Shown: positions 52,454 to 63,500 of the stretch, piece after piece
Numbering within the stretch: the stretch's first letter is position 1
How the letters are laid out: every line of letters starts with the position of its first letter
Source of the DNA: Coix lacryma-jobi var. lacryma-jobi
Taxonomy: Eukaryota > Streptophyta > Magnoliopsida > Poales > Poaceae
Reading direction: 5' to 3'
Length of the DNA: 64,000 nt
Assembly: GCA_009763385.1 (NCBI GenBank)
Contig: CM019824.1
Span: forward strand, 147,505,705-147,569,704
Notes under the pieces: generated by a model
Seen by the model: the letters and a program-made list of their open reading frames with translations, nothing else
The model's database searches: none
What the model was told of the DNA's origin: nothing
Position numbers and translations under genes: made by a program

Positions 52454-53935
52454 TTACTCCCTCCATTCTAAATTGTAATATGATTTTTTAAGCGGCACCC
52501 CTAGCGCCCGGACGTCCGGATAGAGCCCTGCGTCCGGACGTCCGGATAGAGCCCTGGGTCTGGACGCCCACCCGAACACATGTAGCAGGCACACCTTCAC
52601 GCTGCTTCCCCCACAAATTCTCTTCATGCATTTTCCTCAACGCCTTCTGAGCTCTTCGCACGGCACAAACCGTCCTGCAAGCATATTGTTAGAGGAGGCA
52701 TAGAAGGAACAAGATGCAACACTCGATCTAATTTTGAAACACTCGAAACAAACTGTTGCAACATGCATTTAAGGGTATTGAAACACTTAAAATATGCTTG
52801 TGAAACACTTAAATACACTTGAAACATATTTGAAAAACCATGCAAACATACGCAACATCCGCATAAAATACACATGCAAACATATGTGTGGAACATATGC
52901 AACATCTAGATAATACAATCACAACATTCATACAGAAAACACGGATAAAACATATTATTGAAACGTCTGAAACACTCAAAACATGCTCCCTGCAACAAGC
53001 CTCTGAAACAAAAAAAAAAATGTAACATCTGCAACTCTCCCGATCTACTCTTGCAACATTCATATGACTCTACTGCAACGTCTGAACCACTCAAAACATG
53101 TTCATGCAACATGCATCTGAAACCAAAAGAAAAAGCAACATCTGCAACTTCCCTCGATCTACTTTTGCAACATTCATACGACTCTACTGCAACATACCTT
53201 TTTTAGCGTCTGAAACAATTAAAAGATACAATTGCAACATGAGGGGAGAAAAGAGAGCCTGGCGCAAGGAGCACCATGCCTGCCAGATCTGAGGACATCA
53301 GGAGCTCCTTTTAGGGGAGGACGCTGGTATATGGGGAGGTCGTCACCGAGGTGGGAGAGGAGTTCGTCGCCGAGGTGGGAGAGGAGGTCGTCGAGGTGGG
53401 GGAGAAGAGACGCCGCAGGGGGATGTATGACGTCGGATTTGGGGAGGAGACGTCGGGCTGGGGAGGAGTATGCTGCCACTGACCAAGGAGGAAGCGGGGT
53501 GTGCGGAGGACGAGGAGGAGCCCAGGCGTCGGGCTCGCGGCGCTGCTGAATCTGTGAGAGGAGGAGAGGAGAGGGTGGATCTGTGAGAGGAGGAGAGGAG
53601 AGGCTGGATCTCTGGAAGGAGAAGAGAAGCGGAGAGAAACGCAGGGTTGTAGAGAGGAGCGGGTAGCGAGCGAATAAAAGCAGAGCCGCGCAGAGCGCAG
53701 TGGCCACGTGGCGTCCGGATGCGACGGACGCCCGTGGCCCGCCCAACATTACTGTTTTTCAAGATACATTGTTTTTGCTATGTATCTAGGTACATACTAT
53801 ATCTAAATGCATAGCAAAAAGTATGTATCTAGATTAATTAAAGGATATATTTTCATAATAAACCTGTTTGTAGAGATACAAATATTAATACTATTTTCTA
53901 TAAACATAGTTAAATTTAAGACCGATTGAGTAGGA
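52454..53935. mobile_element. old Stowaway-like MITE split by a larger element
   Basis: 52456-52492 begins CTCCCTCCATTCTAAATT, as in the copy at 56281-56431. 53764-53935 continues with 'ttgctatgtatctaggtaca' repeats of the same class. The two parts are separated by the 1.26-kb GC-rich element at 52493-53754. Confidence 0.45.
52493..53754. mobile_element. probable Mutator-like non-autonomous element
   Basis: Flanked by nearly identical 9-bp words TTTTTTAAG (52484-52492) and TTTTTCAAG (53755-53763), the duplication length of Mutator elements. The left end has repeated CCGGACGTCCGGATAGAGCC words and the right end GTCCGGATGCGACGGACGCC. The interior contains degenerate repeats of 'gcaacatctgcaac' and 'ctgaaacactcaaaacatg'. 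A GC-rich segment at 53240-53700 has long meaningless frames. No transposase. Confidence 0.5.
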
Positions 53936-54400
53936 ATACAAAATACAAAAGGTGCACAATAGCTTGGGTGCCAACACCAGAAGACATTAAGCTTTGATGG
54001 AAATAGGAAACGACGTTTGCTCCTTTTTCAATTACAAAATGTAAAGTGTCTTAGTTTATTGTAAGTCATGTTTTGCTAACTTTGACTAATATTATATAAA
54101 AAATGCACTAACATATACAACATCAAATAATTTAGGGACTCTTTGTAATAATGTAGGAATTTATTTAACCCATACAATTTTACATGAATTTTCACATGAA
54201 AAACAGATGTAGTAGTAGATTGAATTCACAGCTCACGAATTCAGAAGCAAGTGTATCCTCATAGTTTATTTATACCAGACTTACATAATAATAACCTGCA
54301 AATTCTACCTAATAAATACCAGGAATCATTAAGCAACAAGCACGAAGAACCGTATAATAATGCAATGTTGTTCACATGACAAGATCGACAATAGGCTATA
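53936..54400. other. intergenic, MITE debris
   Basis: 54030-54170 resembles MITE interiors ('gtgtcttagtttattgtaagt'), but no complete ends were found. The 3' UTR of the next minus-strand gene lies before 54401. Confidence 0.35.
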
Positions 54401-55194
54401 CTAGTAGTAGCTGCTTAATTCTCTGGTGGGCGGTGGCGCGCTAGTGGAGATGGCAATGAAAGACTCGATGACGTCCCTGGCCATGATGACGACGTCCCTG
54501 ACGTTGGCCGGGAGAGCGAGGAGCCAGTTCATGTTCATCCCACCGGTCCCGGCGCTGATGTCCCTCCTGGTGCTCTTGTCGATCTCCTCCGCGTACTCCT
54601 GCAGCTGCACCCTGAGCGCCACCAGCTCGTCGTCGTTGAGGGACTCGAACTCCCGGAGCTGCTGCACCATCAGGTAGGGGTCCGGGACCCAGCAGAGCTC
54701 CGCGACCGCGACGACGGGAGGGGCAGGGTTCAGAGTAGCGATGGCGTGACGACGCCCAGCGTCAGCGTTGGAGGAGCCCTCGGCACCCGCCGCCAAGGCC
54801 CGGCTGCTGGTACCCTGCAGCTGCAGCATAAATGTGTATACTGTAAGCTTGTTGCCATGTCCAAGGACGTCATCACTTGGTCAAGTTTGATGGAATGGAA
54901 TGGAAGCTACTACTACCACCACAAAAGCTGCTACTCCGTAGATAGGATGATACTGACCTCCTCATGGCGATGGCGATGGTGATGGTGGCACTGGCAGTGA
55001 GGAGCAGGGCTTCCTGCAGACGGAGACGGCGGAGGCGGAGTACCCTGACCCTGACAGCAGCGGCCGCCGTCGCCGTGTGGGCAGCAGGTGGTCACCTGGC
55101 GCAGCATCTTCCAATCAGCTCGGCATCTGCCACACTGCCACTGCCACTGCCACATCTCAGTCGTCGTCGTCGTGGTGGTGCTGGGCTGCTTCAT
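54401..55194 (-). CDS. unrecognised two-exon gene, ~218 aa
   Basis: Exons on the minus strand: 55194-54958 (79 codons) and 54820-54401 (139 codons plus stop), joined in phase 0 (donor GAG|GTCAGT, acceptor CAG|CTGCAG). A second CAG six bases on gives an alternative acceptor two residues shorter. The N-terminal part is Thr-, Trp/Gln- and Cys/His-rich (CGRCRADWKMLRQVTTCC, then a His run). The C-terminal part looks like a folded helical domain: DPYLMVQQLREFESLNDDEL, LRVQLQEYAEEI and NWLLALPANVRDVVIMA. I do not recognise the family. A TATA box at 55381-55390 on the same strand and a 3' end near 54401 support a transcribed gene. The second exon is more secure than the first, whose frame is less protein-like. 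Confidence 0.55.
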
Positions 55195-55379
55195 GTTCGC
55201 GCAAACTTGAAACTTCTGACGGGGCCAAATACAACAAATACCAACGAGTCAGAGCAGAACGCTCCCAAGAACTGATATCAGTCAGATAGCAAGAAGTAAC
55301 CGACCTTGGACGAAGTAGTGATCTCCGGCGAGCTCGATCGAGCCCAATGCAATGCAAGTGTCGCGGTGTGTGGGTGTGA

Positions 55380-55389
55380 TCTATTTATA
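55380..55389 (-). promoter_or_regulatory. TATA box of the minus-strand gene at 54401-55194
   Basis: CTATAAATAG on the minus strand. Transcription would start near 55355 and leave a leader of about 160 nt before the ATG at 55194, possibly containing a small intron (CCAAG|GTCGGT). Confidence 0.6.
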
Positions 55390-56280
55390 GACAGATAATA
55401 GCGCGTGCGCAGCGTGTGTGATCAGCTAATTAAGCTGATCACCAGTGGCCAAACGAAAGCCCTGCGCACAGCGTCGTTTCTCAGCAACCCTTGCCACCTG
55501 TTCAGCGTTGATCTTACTTACTTCAGTTGGAAGGTTCGTTCCCTTGCTTGCGACGTGAATTGCACGCAGGGTTTAGAGGGGTTCATTCAGTACGCAGCCT
55601 GATCCTTCATTCACAACCGCGACATGTTGTCTTGCTTTATTAGCTTTATTATGTTCGGTCGGTTCCAAGATTCCTCGTTGATAGCACGACTACGTACACG
55701 GGAGGGGGCTTCAATGGGTGTGGTGTGGCCTTGATCAGACACGGCTGCCAAGAGGATCCAGTGGAAGGCACGAGACGAATCCAGTCCCCTCTATTTTTGC
55801 TTCGTTCAAACATTTTCCTCGCTACTAGTTGATGATCTCCAGCCGTATCGGTGCTTCTTTCTCACGCGCTTTGCATAATACGGAGTAATAACTTGCCGGA
55901 TACTGAACGAGCGAATCAGGCCGGCGCCTCAGTGCTCGCTGGAAAGCGCTTCGTGATGCTTTGTTTCAAGAAGTAAACCGTGCCATTTTATTGGGGAGGT
56001 AAAATAGAAAGACTTGCTTGCTGCGACCTAGTTATTCCTCCTTGCCAGATGGTAGATTGGCCCTTGATCCTAACCATATATAAAACTAGATTGACTCAAC
56101 CTCCTAACCAAACAAGAGATGGATTTAACTCGGCCCATGAAACTATATCAGGTCCAACCCGACCCACACAATCCCCAAACCAAACACACGGTCATAACAT
56201 CGTAACGCTTCCACAAGAACAGCCCCCGCAACATTGCAAACCAAACGCGGCCTAACTGTTTTACTAGACTATTTTAATTT
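55390..56280. other. intergenic
   Basis: No gene seen. 55980-56256 ends in AACCAAACGCGGCC, a common terminus of grass hAT-like MITEs, but a matching left end was not found. Confidence 0.4.
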
Positions 56281-56431
56281 TACTCCCTCCATTCTAAATT
56301 ATAAATCGCTTTGATTTTTTTTTATAATCACTTTGTTATGTACGGAGATATAACAATATGTTTAGATACATGACAAAATTGATGTATCAAAAAGTTAAAA
56401 TAGCTTATACTAATTTGGAATGTAGGAAGTA
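56281..56431. mobile_element. Stowaway-like MITE (CTCCCTCCATTCTAAATT type)
   Basis: About 150 bp flanked by TA. Left end CTCCCTCCATTCTAAATTAT, right end ATTTGGAATGTAGGAAG (inverted). A typical short grass MITE. Confidence 0.7.
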
Positions 56432-56450
56432 CTCCATCCGTCCCTAAATA

Positions 56451-56686
56451 CTCCCTACATTTCAAAATAAGTGTCGTTTTCGCTTCCCAAAAAACATCTT
56501 TGACTAAATATATATTAAAAAATATTAATATTAATTATACATAATTAGTATCATTAAAAAGATCTTTAAATCTAGTTTTTTAACAAAAATTATTTGGAGA
56601 TACAAATGTTGCATGCATTTGCTACAAATCGAGTCAAACTTGTGGCACGAAAACCGAAAACGACACTTAAATTGAAACAGAGGGAG
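56451..56686. mobile_element. Stowaway-like MITE, family 2
   Basis: Flanked by TA. Left end CTCCCTACATTTCAAAATAA, right end TTGAAACAGAGGGAG. Interior shared with 1683-1917 and 33367-33601. Confidence 0.8.
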
Positions 56687-56688
56687 TA

Positions 56689-57162
56689 AGTGTCAACATT
56701 TGGTGTGTATCCTACAAGTTTGACTCGATTTATAGCAAATGTACTCCCTCCGTATCCTATTTAGAAGTCGTTCTGGAAAAAGGTTCGGTCAAACATTGAG
56801 AATATAAATTATGAATGACTTTTAAATTATTGAGTTTAGAGATATAAAAATTATATAGATAAATTTGTCTTGAAAAGTACTTTCATAAAAATATATATAC
56901 ACCACTTTACAACAAATATTTTTAAAGAAACAAGTGGTCAAAGTTATGCTTTGAAGACCGTGTCGCTGTTCTAAACGACTTTTATTTGCGATACGGAGTA
57001 GTATGTAACATTTATATCTCTAAATAAATTTGTTAAAAAACTAGCTTCAAAGATTTTTTTTTCTAATGATATTATGCACAATAAATATTAATATTTTTTA
57101 ATACTATTTAATTAAAGATGTTACTTAGAAAACGAAAACAACACATTTAAAGACGAAGGGAG
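56689..57162. mobile_element. inverted Stowaway-like MITE, family 2, interrupted
   Basis: 56689-56741 and 57001-57162 together are the reverse complement of the family 2 element ('caagtttgactcgattta', 'aacaaatt', 'aaacgaaaacaacaca', end GACGAAGGGAG). It is interrupted by a family 1 element. Its left terminus is missing where it abuts the previous copy. Confidence 0.75.
56744..56998. mobile_element. Stowaway-like MITE, family 1, nested
   Basis: Ends CTCCCTCCGTATCC and the complement GATACGGAG, with TA duplication at 56742-56743 and 56999-57000. It is inserted in the inverted family 2 copy. Related to 1245-1473. Confidence 0.85.
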
Positions 57163-57164
57163 TA

Positions 57165-57547
57165 CATCCTAAGCCAGTCTTTTTTTATATTTAATAAGTC
57201 AACTAGGCGTTGATCTCTTCTGCGCAACCGTACCTTTCGACATCCTACGCCCACTTGACTATATCCACAGCTATATTCGAAACAGAAAAACAATCTACCG
57301 TTAAATTTACTACTGTCAGAACTTAAAATAAATTACTTGCTACTTATAAAACCATCTGTGCAGATTCCTGTAGTTCAAACGTAAATCACGGTTTTAAATC
57401 ATACTGATTAGTAACACAAAATAAATACATAATGCAGTGAGAATCTCTCACCGCTGTAACTTAATTAGTTATTAGGTTACTTGGTTCTTCCGCTCAAGAA
57501 CCTCATCAGAAACTTCAGTCCCGATTGCACGAGACAATAACACCAAC
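57165..57547. other. intergenic / 3' UTR of CAP-G
   Basis: AT-rich; nothing recognised. The right part is presumably the 3' UTR of the minus-strand condensin gene. Confidence 0.4.
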
Positions 57548-60500
57548 CTATGACGATTCCTCATCGGATGCATCCTCCTCACTCGTGACGCCAGACTGTT
57601 CGTCCGGCTCACTACCATCAGACACAGTAGCAGGTTTCGCAGACATCTTGCTCAGAGCAGCAGTCTTGCTTGCTCTCTGGGAACGTGCAGCAGTCATACT
57701 GGGAGTGGCTGGAACCCTGCTTACCGATGTTGCAGGCACGTTAACTTCTCCCCCTTCTTCGTCACTTTCATCGCTAGAGGATGGTAGCGCCTGTCTCGCT
57801 CTTCTCCTGCCAGGAGCCGGTGGCCTGACTGACCGCGGTGCTGGAGTAGGAGGCACTGCTTGATTGGTGTCCAACTTGAAGCCACCATCCGATCCTAGTT
57901 TCTCTGAGAAACAACAAGAGTAAGGTGCGATAATAAGAACCATTAGAAATGAAAGCTTATGAAAACGCAGAGATGCATTGACACGATATAGGTTCTTAGT
58001 TTTCATTAGACGTACTGAATATGACATCTGCGTCATCTGGTGACAGTTCTTCATCTGGACAGGCATCAAGCGATCTAAGCCGTGCAGCCATTTGAGCTAG
58101 CTCCTTCGCAAGCTCCTTGTCAGAAGTCACTGAAACAGCCAAATGATTAACCAGGCCTCTCATGCACTTGATGGCCTTCTGTTCTGATTGCCGGAATCTT
58201 AGAAGCACCACAACCTTGCACAAGGCCAAAGCATATGCTTTCCCAGCTGCGGTCTTTTTATCTGGGCAACTGGCTACCTAGAGCATTTGCATCATATGGT
58301 TGTTAGTTTTTTTTTCCCTAGAACCTATATAATATAGTTCTAACAAAAAATAGTGAGGATGTTTGTTCAGTGTCCTGCAATATTAGGAAAAAAAATGTAT
58401 ATGTATTTTCTAGATTAATCATTGATACCTCTAGTGCTATACGGATAGCAAGCCCTTCCTCGCTGTTGTCAAAATTGTTTGACACATTTGCTGAAGCACT
58501 TTCAGGGCTTTTCGAAGCTTGGTCCATACTTTCTGTTGAAAATAGTTTGGTCTGCACCATTTGCACCATAAAACGAGAAGCTTGGACCGCAAATTTTCGT
58601 CTCTTTGAAATAACATTAGTGCTACCCCCAGCATTACCGTATAAACCAGGCCACATGGCTTTCATGACTGGTACAAAAGCGTTGGAGATACAACTCTGTG
58701 AAAAGAAAGGCAGTCAGTAAATTTGATCTGGGATTATCCAGTCAGTCAGTAAATTTGACCTGGGAAAAAGTTACACAAAATGATTTCAGCCAGTGTATGG
58801 TAAGCTTTATCGGCTTGCCTTGTGTTTCTCTGAAAGTGCTGGATAGTGCTGGAAGAAGACAGACAGGCATTGTTTCAATCTGAACAGGAAAAAAAGCACA
58901 TGTGAGAATAAACAGAAAACAAATGTCTTTAAATAACAGAGGACAAATGAGCAATTGACCTTTCTAGTTCTTTAGCTTCCTCTGAGAAATACAATCTAAT
59001 GAGTTGAGCGAGGATAACAGTATGCAAATCAGCAGGTATACTTGCAAAATTCCCACTGAGGAGAAGAATCTTTGCAAAACCTTCACCAAGTATGGTGGGT
59101 ACATTATCATGATTATCACCATCTAAATCGAATTCCCAGTCATCTTTATGGAATCCAGAAAATAAAATATCAAGAACTCCAATGTTTAGATCATCCTCAT
59201 TCATATCAGAGAGGTCAACTTGAGTGAACTGAGACTTTTCATAGCTAGGATCTGGCAATTCAATTCCAATGGCTCGATCTATTTCTTGTGGCCCATGCCA
59301 GGTTACAAGATCAATCAAGGCCTTGCATGCTATGGCACTAACGAAGTCAGGCCCATTAATGAAACATAAGCGTAGCTGCTTCACCAACTCCGCATTAGGT
59401 CTATTCTCTAACAGTCCAAGGAGACAAAGGCATCTTAAAGCAGCCCTTTGTACATCAACGTGATTTTGTTTTGCCTACATGAGATCAGATCAAGGGCATA
59501 AACTTTATAATTCAGTTCAATTTATAACCACAAGAGCAAAAAGAAATCAATTCTGAGTTTGGTTAGAGTTAAACAAACTTAAGTTTGACTGAGTTTATGG
59601 AAGATAGTATCAACATTTATAACTCCAAATAGGTAATATTATGAAAATATATTCCATGGAAAATCTGATGATACTTATTTAGTAGTTTAGTACGATAAGT
59701 AATATCTTTTTATACAAATTTAATCAAACTTAAGAGAGTTTGAACACTATTCTAGATTTGCATCCTTTTTGGGATGGAGGGAGCATAATATAAATTACCA
59801 TACAGTATACAGTATACACACAGCTGTAGGACAATTGGACTTACTGCAGGAAGCAACAAAGAGTGAAGCAGTTCTGAAGGCTCTATTGCTGTGGCCTGGA
59901 GATTCCGTAGGGTTGAAGTATTCTGAAGCAGAAGACCTGTCACGGCGAGGCAGTGCATCCACTGCATGAAGTCAGCTGTTCTCTCCCTGCAAGGTCTAGC
60001 CAGCTCTTCAACAACAGTGGAAACCACCATTTCGAATTCACCAACAGAAGAATGCACTTTTTTGGCCAACTCTGCCACTGCTTTCGCCCAGTCTTTGTCT
60101 CCTCCAAGACTCACACCATCTCCAATTGCAATCTGGTTCCCATCATCATCAACTTCGTGTTCAAGAGGCCTGATGAGAAGCTCATGCAGAAAAGAACTTG
60201 CGACCTTTCGGTTCACAGTATCAGAGAACTCAAGCATTTCACCAAGTAGCAATAGTTGTCTTGATGTGAAGTGATAATTTAGTCCTGAAATGGGCAGGTA
60301 AGCAATGGAAATAGTCCATACATAGAAAGAATGATAACTACTCTTGCTTACCGGCAGAAAGGTGTGCCTTTACCAAATCAACATAATCAGTAATTGTGCT
60401 AGGAAGGACACTGTCTAGAAGATCATTTTTATCAGTAGCCTCAGAAGCATATACCGCTGCTTCTGCACCTGTAGTTGCTGCAGCCTCCGAGCCTTTTACC

Positions 60501-63500
60501 TGCAGAATAACTATGACTTAACAAATAAAGTATTGATTTAACTTAAAGAATGGTATTGCCAACCAGGAACAAGCCAATGTCAGCCGGTAGAACAAGAAAA
60601 AAAAAATAGTTTTAAATCTCCCGCTATAGACTTTTGAGAAAGGGCGCCTATTTGTCTTCAAGTACAAGTTAGCCGTTGTTAGTTGTTTTAGAGACATGCT
60701 GCTAAACGTCTTATCCCGCTATTTAAAACATTGAAAAAATTCATAATTTCGATATATTCCATTAAAATTAGCAGAACACATGTATTTCAATCCAACAATC
60801 CTATCAGGTGGATAGGATAACCGTAAGAAAGGCATGGTCAGCATGGCTGGAAAGGTCAGAAGGAGATATCGAGATAGATTGAGGAAGAACTAGGGTAAAA
60901 TGGGATGGATATTTCATGATTATCCGTCGCTTCAAAGGGGTTTAGATATTAAATGGATAATCCTTATCTAAATACGGACATTCAGTATCTGCACCTTATC
61001 CAAATCCGGATACTCAAAGTCAGATACCTGATACCGATAGGGGATGGATATCAATATCCGAAATCTGACGCTATCTGTATCCAACTCTAGATCTGAAAGA
61101 AAAACAACTACCCATATTTCACTGCTAGACAAATGGGCTTTAGCCCCGGTTGGGGAAGGCCTTTAGCCCCGGTTTTCCCAACCGGGGCTACCAATCCGGG
61201 ACTAAAGGTGTCCCAACCGGGGCTAAAAGCTTCCACGAGAAAAAATAAATATGCGCCTGTGAGATTCGAACTCAGCACCTCTCGCCTCCCGCACAACTCA
61301 TCTACCAACTGAGCTACACAACCCGCGTGATATAGTTCTGGACGTTTTCCTTTTGAATCCACTTGTGAAGGCCCTTTAGTCCCGGTTGGTAACACCAATC
61401 GAGGCTAGAAGGAACACCAACCGGGGCTAAAGGGTCACCCTTTAGTCCCGGGTGGTATTTCCAACCGGGACGACCTTTAGTCCGGGTTGGTAATACCAAC
61501 CGGGACTAAAGATGCACCTTTAGCCCCGGTTGGTAACACCAACCGGGACCACTGGCGGACCCAGGGTCCGGCGACCCTGGGCCTCTGCCCGGGCTGCTCC
61601 GTGTTGAACTCTACTAAATCTAGTTACTGTATGGCCTAGGTATAGTGGAGATTAAGTCTACTCTCTTACTTAGCCCACTAATCTGCCCGGGCTCTTAAAA
61701 ATCCTGGGTCCGCTAATGACCGGGACTAGACACAAATTTTTGCCGAGACTAAAACTCAGTTGATAGATCGTCCAAAGGCCTGTTCTCTAGTAGTGTCTGT
61801 ATCCATACATATCCATTCGGATCTGGTCCGGTTTCATCCCTAGGAAGAACCTCAAGGGAGAAATACTAATTCTGAAATCAACCATCTTCTTATTAATCAT
61901 CCAGTGCAAAAATCATGTCCTCATATATAACAGAGGACTAACAATAGCATCCTAGAGGCAATTCACTTCATAAAGAAACTAATCGACACGTAATTTGCAG
62001 CTCCTGCACCTAATACGTGTAGGGTAATCTTGACATGATATCAATGATACTTGCAAAGGATTGTTTCTTCTCACCAAGTCATCTAAAAAACAATTAACTT
62101 CTTGGCAACACTAGCATCCTAGAGCTAGTTACTGCTACCACACTTTGGCATGCAAAATTATAGCAAAAGCTAAGGTCAAATTTTCAGCAAAAGAAACGTT
62201 ATACTTTGAGTGTATCTACATTGAACAGTTGACAACAATACAGTGTTAAGAATTAGTTTCTTCCAAAAGTACCATAAAAATGATGCATAACAAGCTAAAA
62301 TAGTCTGGTGGTCACCTGAGCTTCGGCTTGCAAGTGCTTGCACATTATTCTCCAGTAAATAGCAACCTCGGCATCCATGAGTTGAATATTTGAATCTTGT
62401 TCTGCTGAAAAATATTATAAGGATGCTGATATCAACCAGCAGAAAAAACAAAGGAATTTGAAAAAACATAGTGATTGCATTGGGTTGTGTTTCAGGTTTA
62501 TTCATTCATTGGAGTTAGTTACTTTGTCCTTTGTCAGAGATTCATATTCAGAATGAACATAAACTGATCAACAAAATCTGGAGAAAAGTCAGTTGGAAAG
62601 TAGGAGATAGCGTAGGATCAAAAACCTTTGTCACCATTTGCAGTGAAGTACTGCCTAATACTGTGCCCATCATGCACTCGCAAAGCACCATCTTTTAGAA
62701 GCACCGCCATTACAGCTTCTCCAACTGATTCATATGTCTCAACATCAAGAAATCTGAGAAGGGAAATCACGTCTCCTCCGCAGTGCTTAACAAGCCACTC
62801 ATCCTTCAGCATCTTCAGGCACACGTTGTTTACTAAAGCAGACCTATCGGATAGGCCCCTGTGAAGGACAGTAGTCCTTTGCTTTATGCTGAAACCAAAT
62901 CAAAACAAAAAACTATAAATTCATTGATACAGTAATGTTGTGCATTTCATGCATTTGCATTGGTCTGTTGTACTTCCAATGTATGTATTACTCACCTAAG
63001 GCTCTGTAGGGGAAATTTAGTTGAAAGCACAGAATATGCTGCTCGTCTAACTGATTCACTAATGTCAAGCATTGATTCAACAACACTCTCTAGTGTATTA
63101 TTTGATGGTGGAAGAGAGAAAACTATGGCCTTCCTAACCTCCTTCAACAATGAAACAAGGCCACAATTAGATACAACGAGATGAACATATCGAATATTAG
63201 TAACTGGAAAGCTATTAAGAATGATCTCACATACAGAATTCTGCTCATTGTCTAGGGTCTCGAGGAACAGATCAACAATGCCACCATCCTCTCCATCAAC
63301 TGCAAAGCGGGATAATGCTCGCACAGCATAAGTGCGAATTGTGGCGATTTTATCTTGAACCCGGACCTTCATGCCATCAATTACTTCATCCCAAATATCA
63401 TCGCTCACCTCAGCATCATCTGGCAACCGCATTATAATCTGCAATCGGAATTGCACATGCAATCTGAGTGGACAATATGTAAATGGAGAATTTGGCCAGG

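Larger units (their letters stand above)
61120..61795. mobile_element. non-autonomous CACTA element in a CAP-G intron
   Basis: Ends CACTGCTAGACAAATGGGC and the complement of GCCTGTTCTCTAGTAGTG, so CACT(G/A)CTAGA termini as in CACTA transposons. The interior is filled with TTTAGCCCCGGTTGG and TTTAGTCCCGGTTGGTA words in both orientations, the subterminal repeats of this grass family. The flanking triplets TTT and TCT are not identical. It contains a tRNA-like piece and a nested hAT MITE. Confidence 0.8.

Noticed and set aside
52493..53754. Helitron
   Set aside because: No TC start or CTRR end with a terminal hairpin, and a 9-bp flanking duplication is present, which Helitrons do not make.
53219..53762. 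Frames of 139-176 aa on the minus strand
   Set aside because: GC-rich transposon cargo; no domain recognised.
61252..61328. Functional tRNA gene
   Set aside because: A and B boxes are present, but acceptor and anticodon stems do not pair.
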